Shown here in pieces: positions 1 through 8,746 of a DNA stretch of 64,000 nucleotides. This stretch comes from PALSA-660 sp963726435 (GTDB taxonomy: Bacteria; Actinomycetota; Coriobacteriia; Anaerosomatales; PALSA-660). The position numbers were made by a program, and so were the translations under genes. Numbering within the stretch: position 1 is the first letter of the stretch; each line of letters starts with the position of its first letter. The DNA lies in assembly GCA_963726435.1 (NCBI GenBank), contig CAVSCJ010000001.1, forward strand, positions 248,001-312,000. The letters run 5' to 3'. The notes under the pieces were generated by a model. That model made no database searches. It was not told the origin of the DNA and worked only from the letters and a program-made list of their open reading frames with translations.

Positions 1-25
1 CATCCGCAAGGCCGGCGCGTACACT

Positions 26-1102
26 GTGCGCGTCTCACGGGAAGCGGACGACCAGGCGTGGGACGACTTCCTCGAGTCGAGCCCGATCGGGCACCACGCG
101 CAGACGAGCTGCTGGGGCCGCGCCCGCGACTCCATCGGCTGGCGCCCGGTCCGCGTGACGGTCTCGGAGGACGGGCGCGTCGTGGGAGGCGCTCAGATGG
201 TGACCCGTCCGATGCCTATCGGGGGGGAGATCGGCTTCGTGCACAGGGGTCCCAACGTCCCCGAGGACCGGCCTGATCTCGTCGCACTCGTCTTCGACGA
301 GATGATGGCGATGGGCAAGGCGAACGACGTGCAGTATCTCGTCGTCCAGCCGCCGCCCGGCGCGCACTGGATGATCGAGGAGCTGGCGCGACGCGGGTTC
401 CGCTACGGAGCGTTCGATATCGACCACACGGCCACTGTGCGCGCTGACCTGAGGCTCAGCCTCGACCAGCTCCTCGCGAACATGGGTCGCAACAGGAGGA
501 AGCACCTCAGATCGGCCCACCGGCGTGGTCTGACTATCCGAAGGGGCTCGGAAGCGGACCTGCCGATCTTCAACCACCTCAAGGACTTGCACAGCACGCG
601 CCTCGGCTACGCCCGCCGGAGCCCGGAGTACTACCAGGAGATGTGGCGTGCTCTCTCGCCCCGCGGGCACATCGAACTCTTCGTCGCCGAGTTCGAGGGC
701 GAGCCGGTCTCGGCCCAGCTCCTCATACCGTTCGGGGACACGTGCCGGCACATGGAACGACCATGGTCGGGAGCGCATGCGAATCGAAGGCCGAACGAGA
801 TCATCGAATGGGAGGCCGTGCAGTGGGCCAAGTCCGCCGGCTACCTGTTCACCGACTGGGAGGGGATCGAGGCGCCGGTAGCGGCGGCGATGTTGTCCGG
901 GGCCGAGCTCCCGAGAGATCCCGCCTATTCAGCCGCGCGCTTCAAGGTCAAGTTCGGCGGCGATGTCGTGGTCGATCCGTCCTCGTACGACTATGTCTAC
1001 AACCCGGTGCTCCGCTTCGGGTACCGGTGCATCCCGGTGAAGGTCATGAGATCAGCGTGGGTCAGAAAGGTCCTATTCAGGTTCCGCGAGACGGGGTCCT
1101 GA
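26..1102 (+). CDS. FemAB-like GNAT-fold acyl/aminoacyltransferase
   Basis: The protein of about 358 residues has the layout of FemAB/GNAT-type transferases: an N-terminal half that reads like the first GNAT fold (motif SSPIGHHAQTSCWG near residue 18) and a C-terminal half with the FVAEFEGEPVSAQLLIPFG pattern. Such enzymes add amino acids to peptidoglycan precursors or acylate surface sugars. Lying at the edge of an exopolysaccharide locus it more likely modifies an envelope sugar, but the substrate is not visible. The frame is open to the left edge of the window, so the GTG at 26 may be internal and the gene may begin outside. It converges with the deacetylase gene on the other strand, with 67 nt between stops. 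Confidence 0.7.
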   Translation: MRVSREADDQAWDDFLESSPIGHHAQTSCWGRARDSIGWRPVRVTVSEDGRVVGGAQMVTRPMPIGGEIGFVHRGPNVPEDRPDLVALVFDEMMAMGKANDVQYLVVQPPPGAHWMIEELARRGFRYGAFDIDHTATVRADLRLSLDQLLANMGRNRRKHLRSAHRRGLTIRRGSEADLPIFNHLKDLHSTRLGYARRSPEYYQEMWRALSPRGHIELFVAEFEGEPVSAQLLIPFGDTCRHMERPWSGAHANRRPNEIIEWEAVQWAKSAGYLFTDWEGIEAPVAAAMLSGAELPRDPAYSAARFKVKFGGDVVVDPSSYDYVYNPVLRFGYRCIPVKVMRSAWVRKVLFRFRETGS

Positions 1103-1169
1103 GCCGGTACAGACGCCGAACCGTCCCGCGCGGAACCATTGAGCACAGCCCCGAACGCGGGAACCCCTG

Positions 1170-2585
1170 CTAGCGCGTCGGCGGAACGATCTCTACGCGT
1201 CCCGACGGCGAGAGGACAGCCTTCCCCAACGAGGCCCCCTCCAGCGCCGCGATCGATTCGAGCGACACCTCCGCGCGCGAACGCCACCACCGCGCCAGAT
1301 CGCGCGGCAGTGCGGTCCATGCGTCGGACGCGGCCACCGCGTCGAGCACCTGCGCGTAGTTGGCCTCGTTCGCCGCCATCCCTGTGTACCCCGCCGCGGG
1401 GTCGGGGTGCGTCAGCACGCACGCCATCCCATTCGCTTCGCGGATGCGCTCAAGGCAGGTCAACCAGGTGTCCGCGCCGGTCTGCTCCAGCAACTCGAAG
1501 AGCGTGTGGTCCTGGGGCAGGGTGATCGGCAGCTCGACCATCCGACCGAGGGGGAACGGGAAGAAGGACCCGCAGCCCCCCGGCTGTGGTTCGCAGGGCG
1601 CCGTGTTCGAGAACGACGAGTCGTACTCGAATGCGAGCAGGGGGAGCCACTCGTGGTTGCGGTAGGTTGCCGGCGACCGGAAGCCCGCCGCGCCCCAGCG
1701 GCGGGCGAACTCGTCGATGGTGACAGCCCTCTCGTCGAATACGGCCCGGCTCGAGAAGAGCAGTCCGTCGTGCTTGTAGCCGTGAACGCCGACTTCGAAC
1801 CCGTCCTCGTTCAGATCGCGAACGAGCGGGTCCGGGACCTCGTAGTCTCGAGCAACAAGGTTGAACGAGGACCGGAGACCTCGTTGGCGCTCCAGGTCCG
1901 CGATATGCGGGATGTTCGCGAGACCGTTCGCAGTCTCCACGTCGTGCGTGAGCGTGACCGCCCACGGGTGCCGGTCCGGCCAGAACCACACGAAGTCGAG
2001 TTCCTGCCGGTCCGCTGCGAGCATCGTCGCCCGGAGAAGGAAGCGCTGGAGCAGATCGAGGCTCTGGTCGGTCGGCCATGCGAGAAGGGCGCCGGACGCG
2101 ACGGCGCGTCGAGCCATCGCCCTGCGCAGCCGCCGCTTGACTCCGGCCGGGATGAGCGGCTTCGCGAGTGAGTAGTAGAGATGTAGGAGCGCCTTGGGCA
2201 AGGCAGTCCGATCCTTGGGAGGAACGTAGTCCTCGTGCCAGAACGACTCGATCGCCTCGTTCGGGTCGAACGGCACGACCACCGCCCCGGCAGCGGGGAA
2301 CCGCAATACGTACGAGTAGTGGATGCCCGAAGGTTCGAGGATCTCGGCCACCATCTCGGCGGATGCCGGGACGACGTCGATCGGATGGACCGACGCGAAC
2401 AGCAGGAACTCAGACTGGCAGTCCACGATCCGGTAGGGCCGCGCCTCCGAACCCGCGCGCAAGGCGTTCAGGCCCGCCACGGGCGGCTGCCCGGGATCCC
2501 GGTAGACGGACCGCTCTCCCAGGTCCGACGGACCGAGCAGCGGCTTCCAGAAGCCGAGAACGTGATCGAGAGGTGTGATCGTCAC
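1170..2585 (-). CDS. polysaccharide deacetylase (NodB-like) family protein
   Basis: A 471-residue protein whose second half carries the NodB-type start motif TLTHDVE (metal-binding Asp-His type), followed by FEVGVHGYKHD with the conserved HGxxH-like pattern and GFRSPATYRN. These are the hallmarks of carbohydrate-esterase-4-like deacetylases; the first about 200 residues resemble the extra N-terminal domain found in longer family members. It probably trims N- or O-acetyl groups of the polysaccharide made by this locus. The GTG start at 2585 overlaps the stop of the upstream glycosyltransferase gene as GTGA, so the two are translationally coupled. The frame stays open upstream inside the neighbour, but that part has no family resemblance. 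No signal peptide is visible, which suggests a cytoplasmic role. Confidence 0.75.
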   Translation of the reverse strand: MTITPLDHVLGFWKPLLGPSDLGERSVYRDPGQPPVAGLNALRAGSEARPYRIVDCQSEFLLFASVHPIDVVPASAEMVAEILEPSGIHYSYVLRFPAAGAVVVPFDPNEAIESFWHEDYVPPKDRTALPKALLHLYYSLAKPLIPAGVKRRLRRAMARRAVASGALLAWPTDQSLDLLQRFLLRATMLAADRQELDFVWFWPDRHPWAVTLTHDVETANGLANIPHIADLERQRGLRSSFNLVARDYEVPDPLVRDLNEDGFEVGVHGYKHDGLLFSSRAVFDERAVTIDEFARRWGAAGFRSPATYRNHEWLPLLAFEYDSSFSNTAPCEPQPGGCGSFFPFPLGRMVELPITLPQDHTLFELLEQTGADTWLTCLERIREANGMACVLTHPDPAAGYTGMAANEANYAQVLDAVAASDAWTALPRDLARWWRSRAEVSLESIAALEGASLGKAVLSPSGRVEIVPPTR

Positions 2586-3703
2586 CGCCCGCCCTCTCCC
2601 ATGACCTCTTCGAAGACCCGCACGTAGTCCTGAACGACCCTGCCCGGCGCGAAGTCCCCGGCCTTGCGGATGTTGTTCTCCCCCATCGTCGCTCGCAGGG
2701 TCTCGTCGTCCAGTAGCCTTTCCAGCGCCTTCGCCATAGGGCCGGCGTCCCGAGCGGGCACGAACAGGGCGTTCTCGCCCTCGGTCAGATGGTCGGCAGC
2801 GCCGCTTATGCGCGTGGTGACGATCGGAAGGCCGAAGCTCATCGCCTCCAGGAGCACGGTGGGCAACCCCTCGCTGTACGAGGGAAGCACGAGGACGTCC
2901 GCTCCGCGGTAGAAGCGGCTCACGTCCTCCTCGATCAGGTGACCGGTGAACTCCACGTCTTGGGCGACACCGAGTTGCGAGGCCCGGAGCCGCAGCCTGT
3001 CCGATTCCGGCCCCTCTCCCACCACGGTCAGGCGACACACCCGCTTCGAACGTACGGTGGCGAATGCTTCGAGCAGTTCGTACAGCCCCTTCTCGCGGAT
3101 CAAGCGGCCGACGAAGAGAAGCTCCGGAGGCGCCGCCCGCCGAACAGGAGGGCCGGACATCGCCGTGAGCGCGGGCGCCAGTGCGTTCGCGACGAGGTGA
3201 TAGCGGCCCGGAGGGTAGAGCCGCTTCCACTCGGCCACGTCCTCGGAGGACAGGAGCAGCACCGCACTCGCGCGTCGGGCCAGGCGGCGAGTGGCCAGAT
3301 CGAACAGGCGTCGACCGCGCCGAAAGTGGCTGCCATGGATCAGAAGGACCCACCTGACACGTGCCGAGCTCGGGAGAACCAGCGCCAGATCCCTGACGAG
3401 AGCGCGCCAGTCGTGGGTCGTGTTGACGAAGACCAGGTCGTACGAGCCTCGACCGATGCGCCCGCGGATACGGATGAGGTCCGCAGCACGGCCCAGCACC
3501 TTCCGGACGGGGCCCTCCTCTCGTTCATGGCGACCCCACAACTCCGTATCGACCGCGTAGCCCACAGCCCTGAGAGCGTCCGCGAGCCGGTAGGCCAGTC
3601 TCCCGATCGGCCCTGGCACGGGACCCGAGATGGTCGCATCGGGGGCGAGCATCAGGACACGACCGTGCACCTCGCGACCCTCTGTGCTGCCGTCGCTGGT
3701 CAT
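2582..3703 (-). CDS. GT4-family glycosyltransferase
   Basis: A 373-residue GT-B fold transferase. The N-terminal acceptor half contains GPIGRLAYRLADAL. The C-terminal nucleotide-sugar half has LLFVGRLIREKGLYELLEAF, then VVGEGPESDRL, then the GT4 signature PSYSEGLPTVLLEAMSFGLPIV with the E-x7-E pair. It transfers a sugar to a growing polysaccharide or lipid-linked oligosaccharide in the cytoplasm. The ATG at 3703 was chosen because family-like sequence begins shortly after it; a GTG ten codons further in (VHGRVLML) has a better-placed GAGGG and is a real alternative. It is the first gene of a two-gene minus-strand unit with the deacetylase and is divergent from the Wzz/kinase gene. Confidence 0.82.
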   Translation of the reverse strand: MTSDGSTEGREVHGRVLMLAPDATISGPVPGPIGRLAYRLADALRAVGYAVDTELWGRHEREEGPVRKVLGRAADLIRIRGRIGRGSYDLVFVNTTHDWRALVRDLALVLPSSARVRWVLLIHGSHFRRGRRLFDLATRRLARRASAVLLLSSEDVAEWKRLYPPGRYHLVANALAPALTAMSGPPVRRAAPPELLFVGRLIREKGLYELLEAFATVRSKRVCRLTVVGEGPESDRLRLRASQLGVAQDVEFTGHLIEEDVSRFYRGADVLVLPSYSEGLPTVLLEAMSFGLPIVTTRISGAADHLTEGENALFVPARDAGPMAKALERLLDDETLRATMGENNIRKAGDFAPGRVVQDYVRVFEEVMGEGGR

Positions 3704-3865
3704 GCCGCCGAGCGTACCACACGGGTCTTGGGGCCCCGCCGCGGGAACAAGCCTCCGGGACCCGCCCCATGGGAACAGTGCCCGGCGGGGACCCATCTCT
3801 AGAAACGCGAGACGGCGGTACCCCGCCAGGTCTTCCACGCGCGTCCGGCGTGACACTGCACTGTC

Positions 3866-3897
3866 TTGCTGACACAATCGTGCCGATAGGGTTGTGT
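3866..3897 (+). promoter_or_regulatory. candidate promoter/operator upstream of Wzz-BY-kinase gene
   Basis: A perfect inverted repeat ACACAA-N14-TTGTGT (3872-3877 and 3892-3897; centres 20 bp apart, two helical turns) lies in the divergent region between the GT4 gene and the Wzz/kinase gene. It overlaps a weak -35/-10 pair, TTGCTG-N15-TAGGGT. TGACAC also occurs twice 19 bp apart (3851, 3870). This looks like a dimeric repressor site; which regulator uses it is unknown. Confidence 0.3.
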
Positions 3898-3956
3898 GCA
3901 TCTCCCCGCAGGCCGGGGGGATCGCTGCAAGACCCGCTACCGGTCTGGGGGCCTCG

Positions 3957-5498
3957 ATGGAGCTCAGGGACTATCTGAAGGTCATACGATCCCGGCTGCC
4001 CCTCATCGTGGCGTCCGTCGTCGTCATCACCCTCGGCTTCTTCGCATACTCGGCGTCGCAGAAGCCCTCCTACCAAGGGGTCGCCCTCGTGCTCGTGGCG
4101 CAGCAGGACGCCGGTGTCACGATCCTGGGTACGCCTCAGCCCGATCAGCCATACCAGCCGGGGCGCGATATCGTCCAAACCCAGGTAGAGGTCATCAACT
4201 CGCCCCGGATCGCCGGGCAGGTCGTCGCTATGCTGGGTCTCAAGGAATCAGCTTCCAGCCTCCTGAAGCGGGTCACGGCCTCGGCCGACACGGGGACCAA
4301 CAACATCGAGATCCGGGCGATCGACCCCTCGGCCGGCGGGGCGGCGAGGATCGCGAACGCGTTCGCCGAGGCGTACGTGACGTGGTCGCGCGACAACCAG
4401 AGCGCCAGCATCAAGACCGCCGCGGACGACGTCCAGCGGCGGCTCGACCAGGCGCAGAAGCAGATCGTCGCCATCGAGCAGACAGTCACCACCTCGCCAT
4501 CGGACCAGGCGAGACTGCAGGCGGCCAGGGAACTGTACACGTCGCTGGCGGACAAGCTCGAGCAGTTGCGCATCGCCGAGCAGCTCGCCACCGGCGCGGG
4601 CAGTGTGCTCGCAAGCGCTACGCCCGACCCGGCTCCGGTGTCGCCAAGGCCCTCCCGTGACATCGGTGTCGGCCTCGCCATCGGCCTGCTCGTCGGCCTC
4701 GGCGGCGCGTTCGTGGCGGAGCAGCTCGACACACGGATCAAGTCGGCGGACGAAGCGTCCGAGATCTACGGAGCGCCCGTACTCGCCAACATCCCGACGG
4801 AGAAGGTCAACAAGGCGGACCTCGCGCGGCTCACGGTGAGCGACCGCCCGGGAAGCCCCGCCGCCGAAGCGTACCGTATGCTGCGCAACAACCTCGGCTT
4901 CGTGAACTTCGACAGGGGCATCAAGACGATGCTCGTGACCTCGGCCGTGCCGAGTGAGGGCAAGTCCACGATCGCCGCCAACCTGGCGACGGTGCTGGCA
5001 GGCGCCGGGAGCAAGGTCGTCCTGGTCGTCTGCGACTTCCACCTGCCAGCTGCCGAGCGGTTCTTCGAGATCGACTACACGGTGGGGCTGTCGAACGTTC
5101 TGTCCGGTTCCGGACTTCTCTCGGACGCCCTCCAGAAGCCAGCCGGGTCCGAGAACCTATCGGTCATCCCCCCCGGCCCCCTGCCCCCGAACCCCAGCGA
5201 GCTCCTGGGGTCCGAGGCCATGGGCAAGCTGGTGACCGCCCTGCGTGAGGTGGCCGACTGGGTGATCCTGGACACAGCTCCCGTGCTCGCCACGGCGGAG
5301 GCTGCCGCAGCGACCAAGTGGGTCGATGGTGTCCTGGTGGTCGCCCGTATCGGGGTAACGAAGCGCGACGCGGCGCGGGCCGGCCACCAGCAGCTGCAGA
5401 ACGTCGGCGCGCGGATCCTGGGCCTGGCGGTGTGGGGGCCCATGGACACCGTCTCCTCTCGGGGGTACTACGGGTATCACGACTCCGCTTCACTCTGA
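3957..5498 (+). CDS. chain-length determinant fused to BY-kinase (Wzz/CpsD-like)
   Basis: A 513-residue polysaccharide copolymerase. A Wzz domain with TM1 (about 15-31) and TM2 (about 238-258) flanks an extracytoplasmic helical part. A cytoplasmic bacterial tyrosine kinase follows: Walker A SEGKST near 331, an A' box VCDFHLP near 360 and Walker B WVILDTAP near 435. The C-terminal tail has closely spaced tyrosines (GYYGYH), the usual autophosphorylation cluster. It would control chain length and export of the polysaccharide at the inner membrane. The ATG at 3957 is preceded by GGGGG at suitable spacing and starts right at MELRDYLKVIRSR, the normal family start. The A' box is atypical (Cys-Asp-Phe; most family members have Asp-Ala-Asp). 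Confidence 0.85.
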   Translation: MELRDYLKVIRSRLPLIVASVVVITLGFFAYSASQKPSYQGVALVLVAQQDAGVTILGTPQPDQPYQPGRDIVQTQVEVINSPRIAGQVVAMLGLKESASSLLKRVTASADTGTNNIEIRAIDPSAGGAARIANAFAEAYVTWSRDNQSASIKTAADDVQRRLDQAQKQIVAIEQTVTTSPSDQARLQAARELYTSLADKLEQLRIAEQLATGAGSVLASATPDPAPVSPRPSRDIGVGLAIGLLVGLGGAFVAEQLDTRIKSADEASEIYGAPVLANIPTEKVNKADLARLTVSDRPGSPAAEAYRMLRNNLGFVNFDRGIKTMLVTSAVPSEGKSTIAANLATVLAGAGSKVVLVVCDFHLPAAERFFEIDYTVGLSNVLSGSGLLSDALQKPAGSENLSVIPPGPLPPNPSELLGSEAMGKLVTALREVADWVILDTAPVLATAEAAAATKWVDGVLVVARIGVTKRDAARAGHQQLQNVGARILGLAVWGPMDTVSSRGYYGYHDSASL

Positions 5499-5528
5499 CC
5501 GTGCCTTTTGGGGTCGACTCCTGGCGGG

Positions 5529-6806
5529 ATGGACTCGATCAAGATGGCTAGCAGCCCCTTCGGACGGCGCGTGCTCCTCGGCGTGCTGATCGCGTTCGTC
5601 GTCTTCTGCGCGATCGGCATGGCGTACCTGCCGTTCGTCTACCTGAACGCGGCCGGCCACGTCAGCTACTTCTACCTCATGCTGGCCGTAGCGGGAGTCG
5701 TTGGGGTCGGCGGCCTCGTCCGGGCCGCGAGCTCACCGGAGTGCGGCGCGTCGCGCACGCTCTCCAGGATCGTGATCGCCTACCTGCTCTTCGATCTCCT
5801 AGTGGTCGTTCCCTTGGCCGTGGGGATCGGCACGATGACGCTGAACACGATCGTCGGCGAGGTGGCCGTTCGATTCAGCTGGCTGCTCTTCCCGATCGGT
5901 CTTGCGGTGTTCGCGGACGACAGAACCCGGAAGGTCGCAGGAGCTGTCGCCGTCGTCGCCGCGCTCTGCCTCGCCGGCTGGGCGGTTGTCTCCGCCGTGA
6001 CCGGCGGCGGCGGCTATTACGTCGAGTCCGGCGTCACCCGCTGGCGGGCACTGGCCCTGGGAGGCGGAGGACTGCTGCTGTTCGCGTGGCCGTTCGCCCT
6101 GGTCGCGTCGCGCGCGGTCCCCAAGCGCTACAACGTCTTGCTGCTGGTGGCCTCGACGACCGGCCTCGTACTCACCAACAGCCGATCGGGTCTCATCGCG
6201 TTCGCTGTGGCGGGGCTGGTCTGCGTGGCGATGTCCGGCCAAGTGCGCCGCATAGTACCGTGGGTCCTCCCCGTCGTGCTGATCGGTATCGTGGCGGCTC
6301 TTCTGTGGGGACAGCAGGCGTCAGGGGCCTTCGGCTACACCTTGGCGCATCTCTTCGACGTCGGCTCGGGCAACGGCCTTGAACGGCTGACTCGCTGGCG
6401 GCTGGCTTGGGACTTCTTCGTCGCTCATCCGTTCAACGACTTGGTGTGGACCTGGCGCTACTACCTCGTGTACGTGCCGGATCCGTACCCGCCCCACAAC
6501 TTCGTGCTCCAGGTAGCCGTGACTGAGGGCATCGCCGGTCTTCTCTTCTATGGAGCGGTTCTGTGGAGGGCGCTGGCCGGCGCGTGGAACTGGGCGCGAA
6601 AGGACGCCGAAGCGCGAGCTCTCCTCGGCTACCTGATCGTCTATGTGGTCTTCTCGCTGCAGAACGCCGACTGGTACTTGCCGGTCGCGCTCCCGCTGCT
6701 GGTAATCGCGGTCGCCGCTCTCGCCACACGCCTCGACCGTCTGCGATCGCCGGAAGGACCCCCGCCGGTGTACGCAGTCGACATTCTCGAGCCGCGGCTG
6801 GCGTAG
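5529..6806 (+). CDS. O-antigen ligase/polymerase (Wzy-like) membrane protein
   Basis: About 425 residues with roughly ten or more hydrophobic helices, a large extracytoplasmic loop near residues 270-320 containing RWRLAWDFFVAHP and a PDPYPPHNFVLQ segment. The R-x-x-x-W...PHN pattern is typical of the Wzy_C/O-antigen ligase superfamily. It probably polymerises or ligates lipid-linked repeat units outside the membrane, in line with the Wzz-like gene 30 nt upstream. Candidate starts are ATG 5529 and ATG 5544; neither has an ideal ribosome site. Confidence 0.78.
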   Translation: MDSIKMASSPFGRRVLLGVLIAFVVFCAIGMAYLPFVYLNAAGHVSYFYLMLAVAGVVGVGGLVRAASSPECGASRTLSRIVIAYLLFDLLVVVPLAVGIGTMTLNTIVGEVAVRFSWLLFPIGLAVFADDRTRKVAGAVAVVAALCLAGWAVVSAVTGGGGYYVESGVTRWRALALGGGGLLLFAWPFALVASRAVPKRYNVLLLVASTTGLVLTNSRSGLIAFAVAGLVCVAMSGQVRRIVPWVLPVVLIGIVAALLWGQQASGAFGYTLAHLFDVGSGNGLERLTRWRLAWDFFVAHPFNDLVWTWRYYLVYVPDPYPPHNFVLQVAVTEGIAGLLFYGAVLWRALAGAWNWARKDAEARALLGYLIVYVVFSLQNADWYLPVALPLLVIAVAALATRLDRLRSPEGPPPVYAVDILEPRLA

Positions 6807-6876
6807 CGCGCCGACGGGCCGGTGCACGCTGGTGCGCACGCGGGCGATGCGGGGCCGACGGGTCTAGCGGGGCTGT

Positions 6877-6905
6877 TTGCACGCCGCAACCGCCGTTGCT
6901 AGAGT
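6877..6905 (+). promoter_or_regulatory. sigma70-type promoter for the ABC exporter gene
   Basis: TTGCAC (6877-6882), a 17-bp spacer and TAGAGT (6900-6905) form a well-spaced promoter-like pair in the 157-bp gap before the ABC transporter. The predicted leader is about 50 nt. Confidence 0.45.
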
Positions 6906-6963
6906 GAGGCGGCTCAAGAACCCCTCGCCGCGCACGGTCCGCACGAGTCTTCCAGAGGCCAAG

Positions 6964-8745
6964 ATGCAGATCCGCTACCTCGTGTCGAGGATTCTGAGGG
7001 ACCAGCCACTCCGGTTCTCACTCTCCGTGGTGACGCTGACGGTCGCGGGGCTGCTGGAAGGCGTCGGTGTGGCCGCCCTCGTTCCGATGCTTCAGATCGC
7101 CGAGAACGCGGATATGCGGGGCGCCAGTGGCGACGGCATCGGGCGCTTCGTCGGCGTCGTCCTGGAGTCCATGCATCTGCCGTTCAACTTGGCCACCTCC
7201 CTCGGGTTCATCTTGGTCGCCATCCTAGCCAGCGAGGGCGCCAGCCTCCTACAGCAGAGGCTGCTGGCCGACTCGTCGGAACTGTTTCAGGCCAGTCTGC
7301 GCAAGAGGCTCTTCGCGGCGGTGACCGACGCGGACTGGCCCTACTTCGTCCGCACCAAGACGGCGGACCTCATCTCGGCTCTGATCAGCGCCACCGACCG
7401 CGCGGGCGCGGCGTACTTCACGCTCGTGCAGATGCTCGGCGCGATCATCGTGGTCCTGGTCTACACGGCGCTGACGGTGGTCCTCTCGTGGCAGATGACG
7501 CTCGCAGTCGTGGTCACGAGCGGCGTGGTCGTCTTCCTGCTTAGGCACAGGGCCCGCCGCGGCACGAAGTTCGGGCAGGACGTCAACCGCGTCGACGCGG
7601 AGATCCAAAGCGAGACGCAGGAGAACCTGACCGCGGCCAAGGTGGTGAAGGCGTCCTCGGCCGAATCTGAAGTGCAGCGGCGGTTCGACGCCCTTACGGA
7701 GGTGCGACAGCGGGTCCGCTACCGCAATGTGATGAATCAGGCGTGGCTCAAGACGCTCTACGAATCCGCCACGATTGTGACCATCTTCATCGGCATCTAC
7801 GCCGCCATCACCTTCTTCGGCATGAGCGTCGCAACGCTCACGGTCTTCCTATTCGCCTACTACCGACTGTCGCCTCGGATCTCGACCCTGCAGGCCAACC
7901 AGAGCTTCCTGCTCTCACTCGTCCCGGCGGTGATCAGGGTCGACGAGTACACTGCGGCCGCGGCCGCCTCTCGCGAGAAGACCGGCGACGCACGCTTGGG
8001 CCAGTTCTCGGACTCGATCGAGCTCGACGACGTCTCCTTCGCCTATGGCGCCGACCTCCCGGTGCTCAGGCAGGTCAGTCTGTCCATCCCGCATGGCGGC
8101 TCAACCGCGATCGTCGGCGCCTCGGGCGCGGGCAAGACCACCGTCCTCGACCTGATCCTGGGCCTGCTCCGACCCGATTCCGGTGACGTGTTGGTCGACG
8201 GCTCCTCGCTGCGGGACGTCCGCCTCAAGGACTGGCGACGCCAGATCGGCTACGTTCCCCAGGACGCCTCGTTCTTCCACGCCACGGTCGCCGAGAACAT
8301 CGCCTGGGGCTTCGAAGGCGCGTCACGCGAGGACATCGTGGAGGCCGCCAAGCTCGCGGACGCCGATGAGTTCATCCTTGGCTTCCCGGAAGGCTACGAT
8401 ACGATCATCGGCGACCGTGGGATGCGGATGTCGGGTGGGCAGCGTCAGCGGCTTGGTCTCGCGAGAGCCATCGTCCGCGAGCCTTCGATACTCGTGCTCG
8501 ACGAGGCGACGAGCGCCCTCGACGCCGAATCCGAGGAGAAGGTCCAGTCAGCGGTCGAGCGGCTGACGGGGACGCTGACCGTCCTCATAGTCACACATCG
8601 CCTTGCGACTGTACGCGGGTGCGGTCTCATCCACGTGCTCGACAACGGTCGGCTCATCGAATCCGGATCCTGGGATGAGCTACTGCGGAGGAGAGGCAAG
8701 TTCGCCGAACTCGTCGATCTGCAGACCCTGGAACAGCAGGCCTAG
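6964..8745 (+). CDS. ABC exporter, fused permease and ATPase (MsbA-like)
   Basis: A 593-residue half-transporter: six-helix type I exporter domain (about 1-330), then an ATPase domain with Walker A GASGAGKT near 385, signature MSGGQRQRLGLA near 488, Walker B ILVLDEATSALD near 508 and switch His in VTHRLA near 542. Such proteins flip lipid-linked sugars or lipids across the membrane as homodimers. In this locus, where no MATE-type Wzx flippase is seen, it could serve as the repeat-unit flippase (inference). ATG 6964 was preferred over the upstream ATG/TTG codons because AGAGG sits 7-8 nt before it and the first helix starts soon after. The next gene begins right after its stop. Confidence 0.85.
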   Translation: MQIRYLVSRILRDQPLRFSLSVVTLTVAGLLEGVGVAALVPMLQIAENADMRGASGDGIGRFVGVVLESMHLPFNLATSLGFILVAILASEGASLLQQRLLADSSELFQASLRKRLFAAVTDADWPYFVRTKTADLISALISATDRAGAAYFTLVQMLGAIIVVLVYTALTVVLSWQMTLAVVVTSGVVVFLLRHRARRGTKFGQDVNRVDAEIQSETQENLTAAKVVKASSAESEVQRRFDALTEVRQRVRYRNVMNQAWLKTLYESATIVTIFIGIYAAITFFGMSVATLTVFLFAYYRLSPRISTLQANQSFLLSLVPAVIRVDEYTAAAAASREKTGDARLGQFSDSIELDDVSFAYGADLPVLRQVSLSIPHGGSTAIVGASGAGKTTVLDLILGLLRPDSGDVLVDGSSLRDVRLKDWRRQIGYVPQDASFFHATVAENIAWGFEGASREDIVEAAKLADADEFILGFPEGYDTIIGDRGMRMSGGQRQRLGLARAIVREPSILVLDEATSALDAESEEKVQSAVERLTGTLTVLIVTHRLATVRGCGLIHVLDNGRLIESGSWDELLRRRGKFAELVDLQTLEQQA

Positions 8746-8746
8746 A

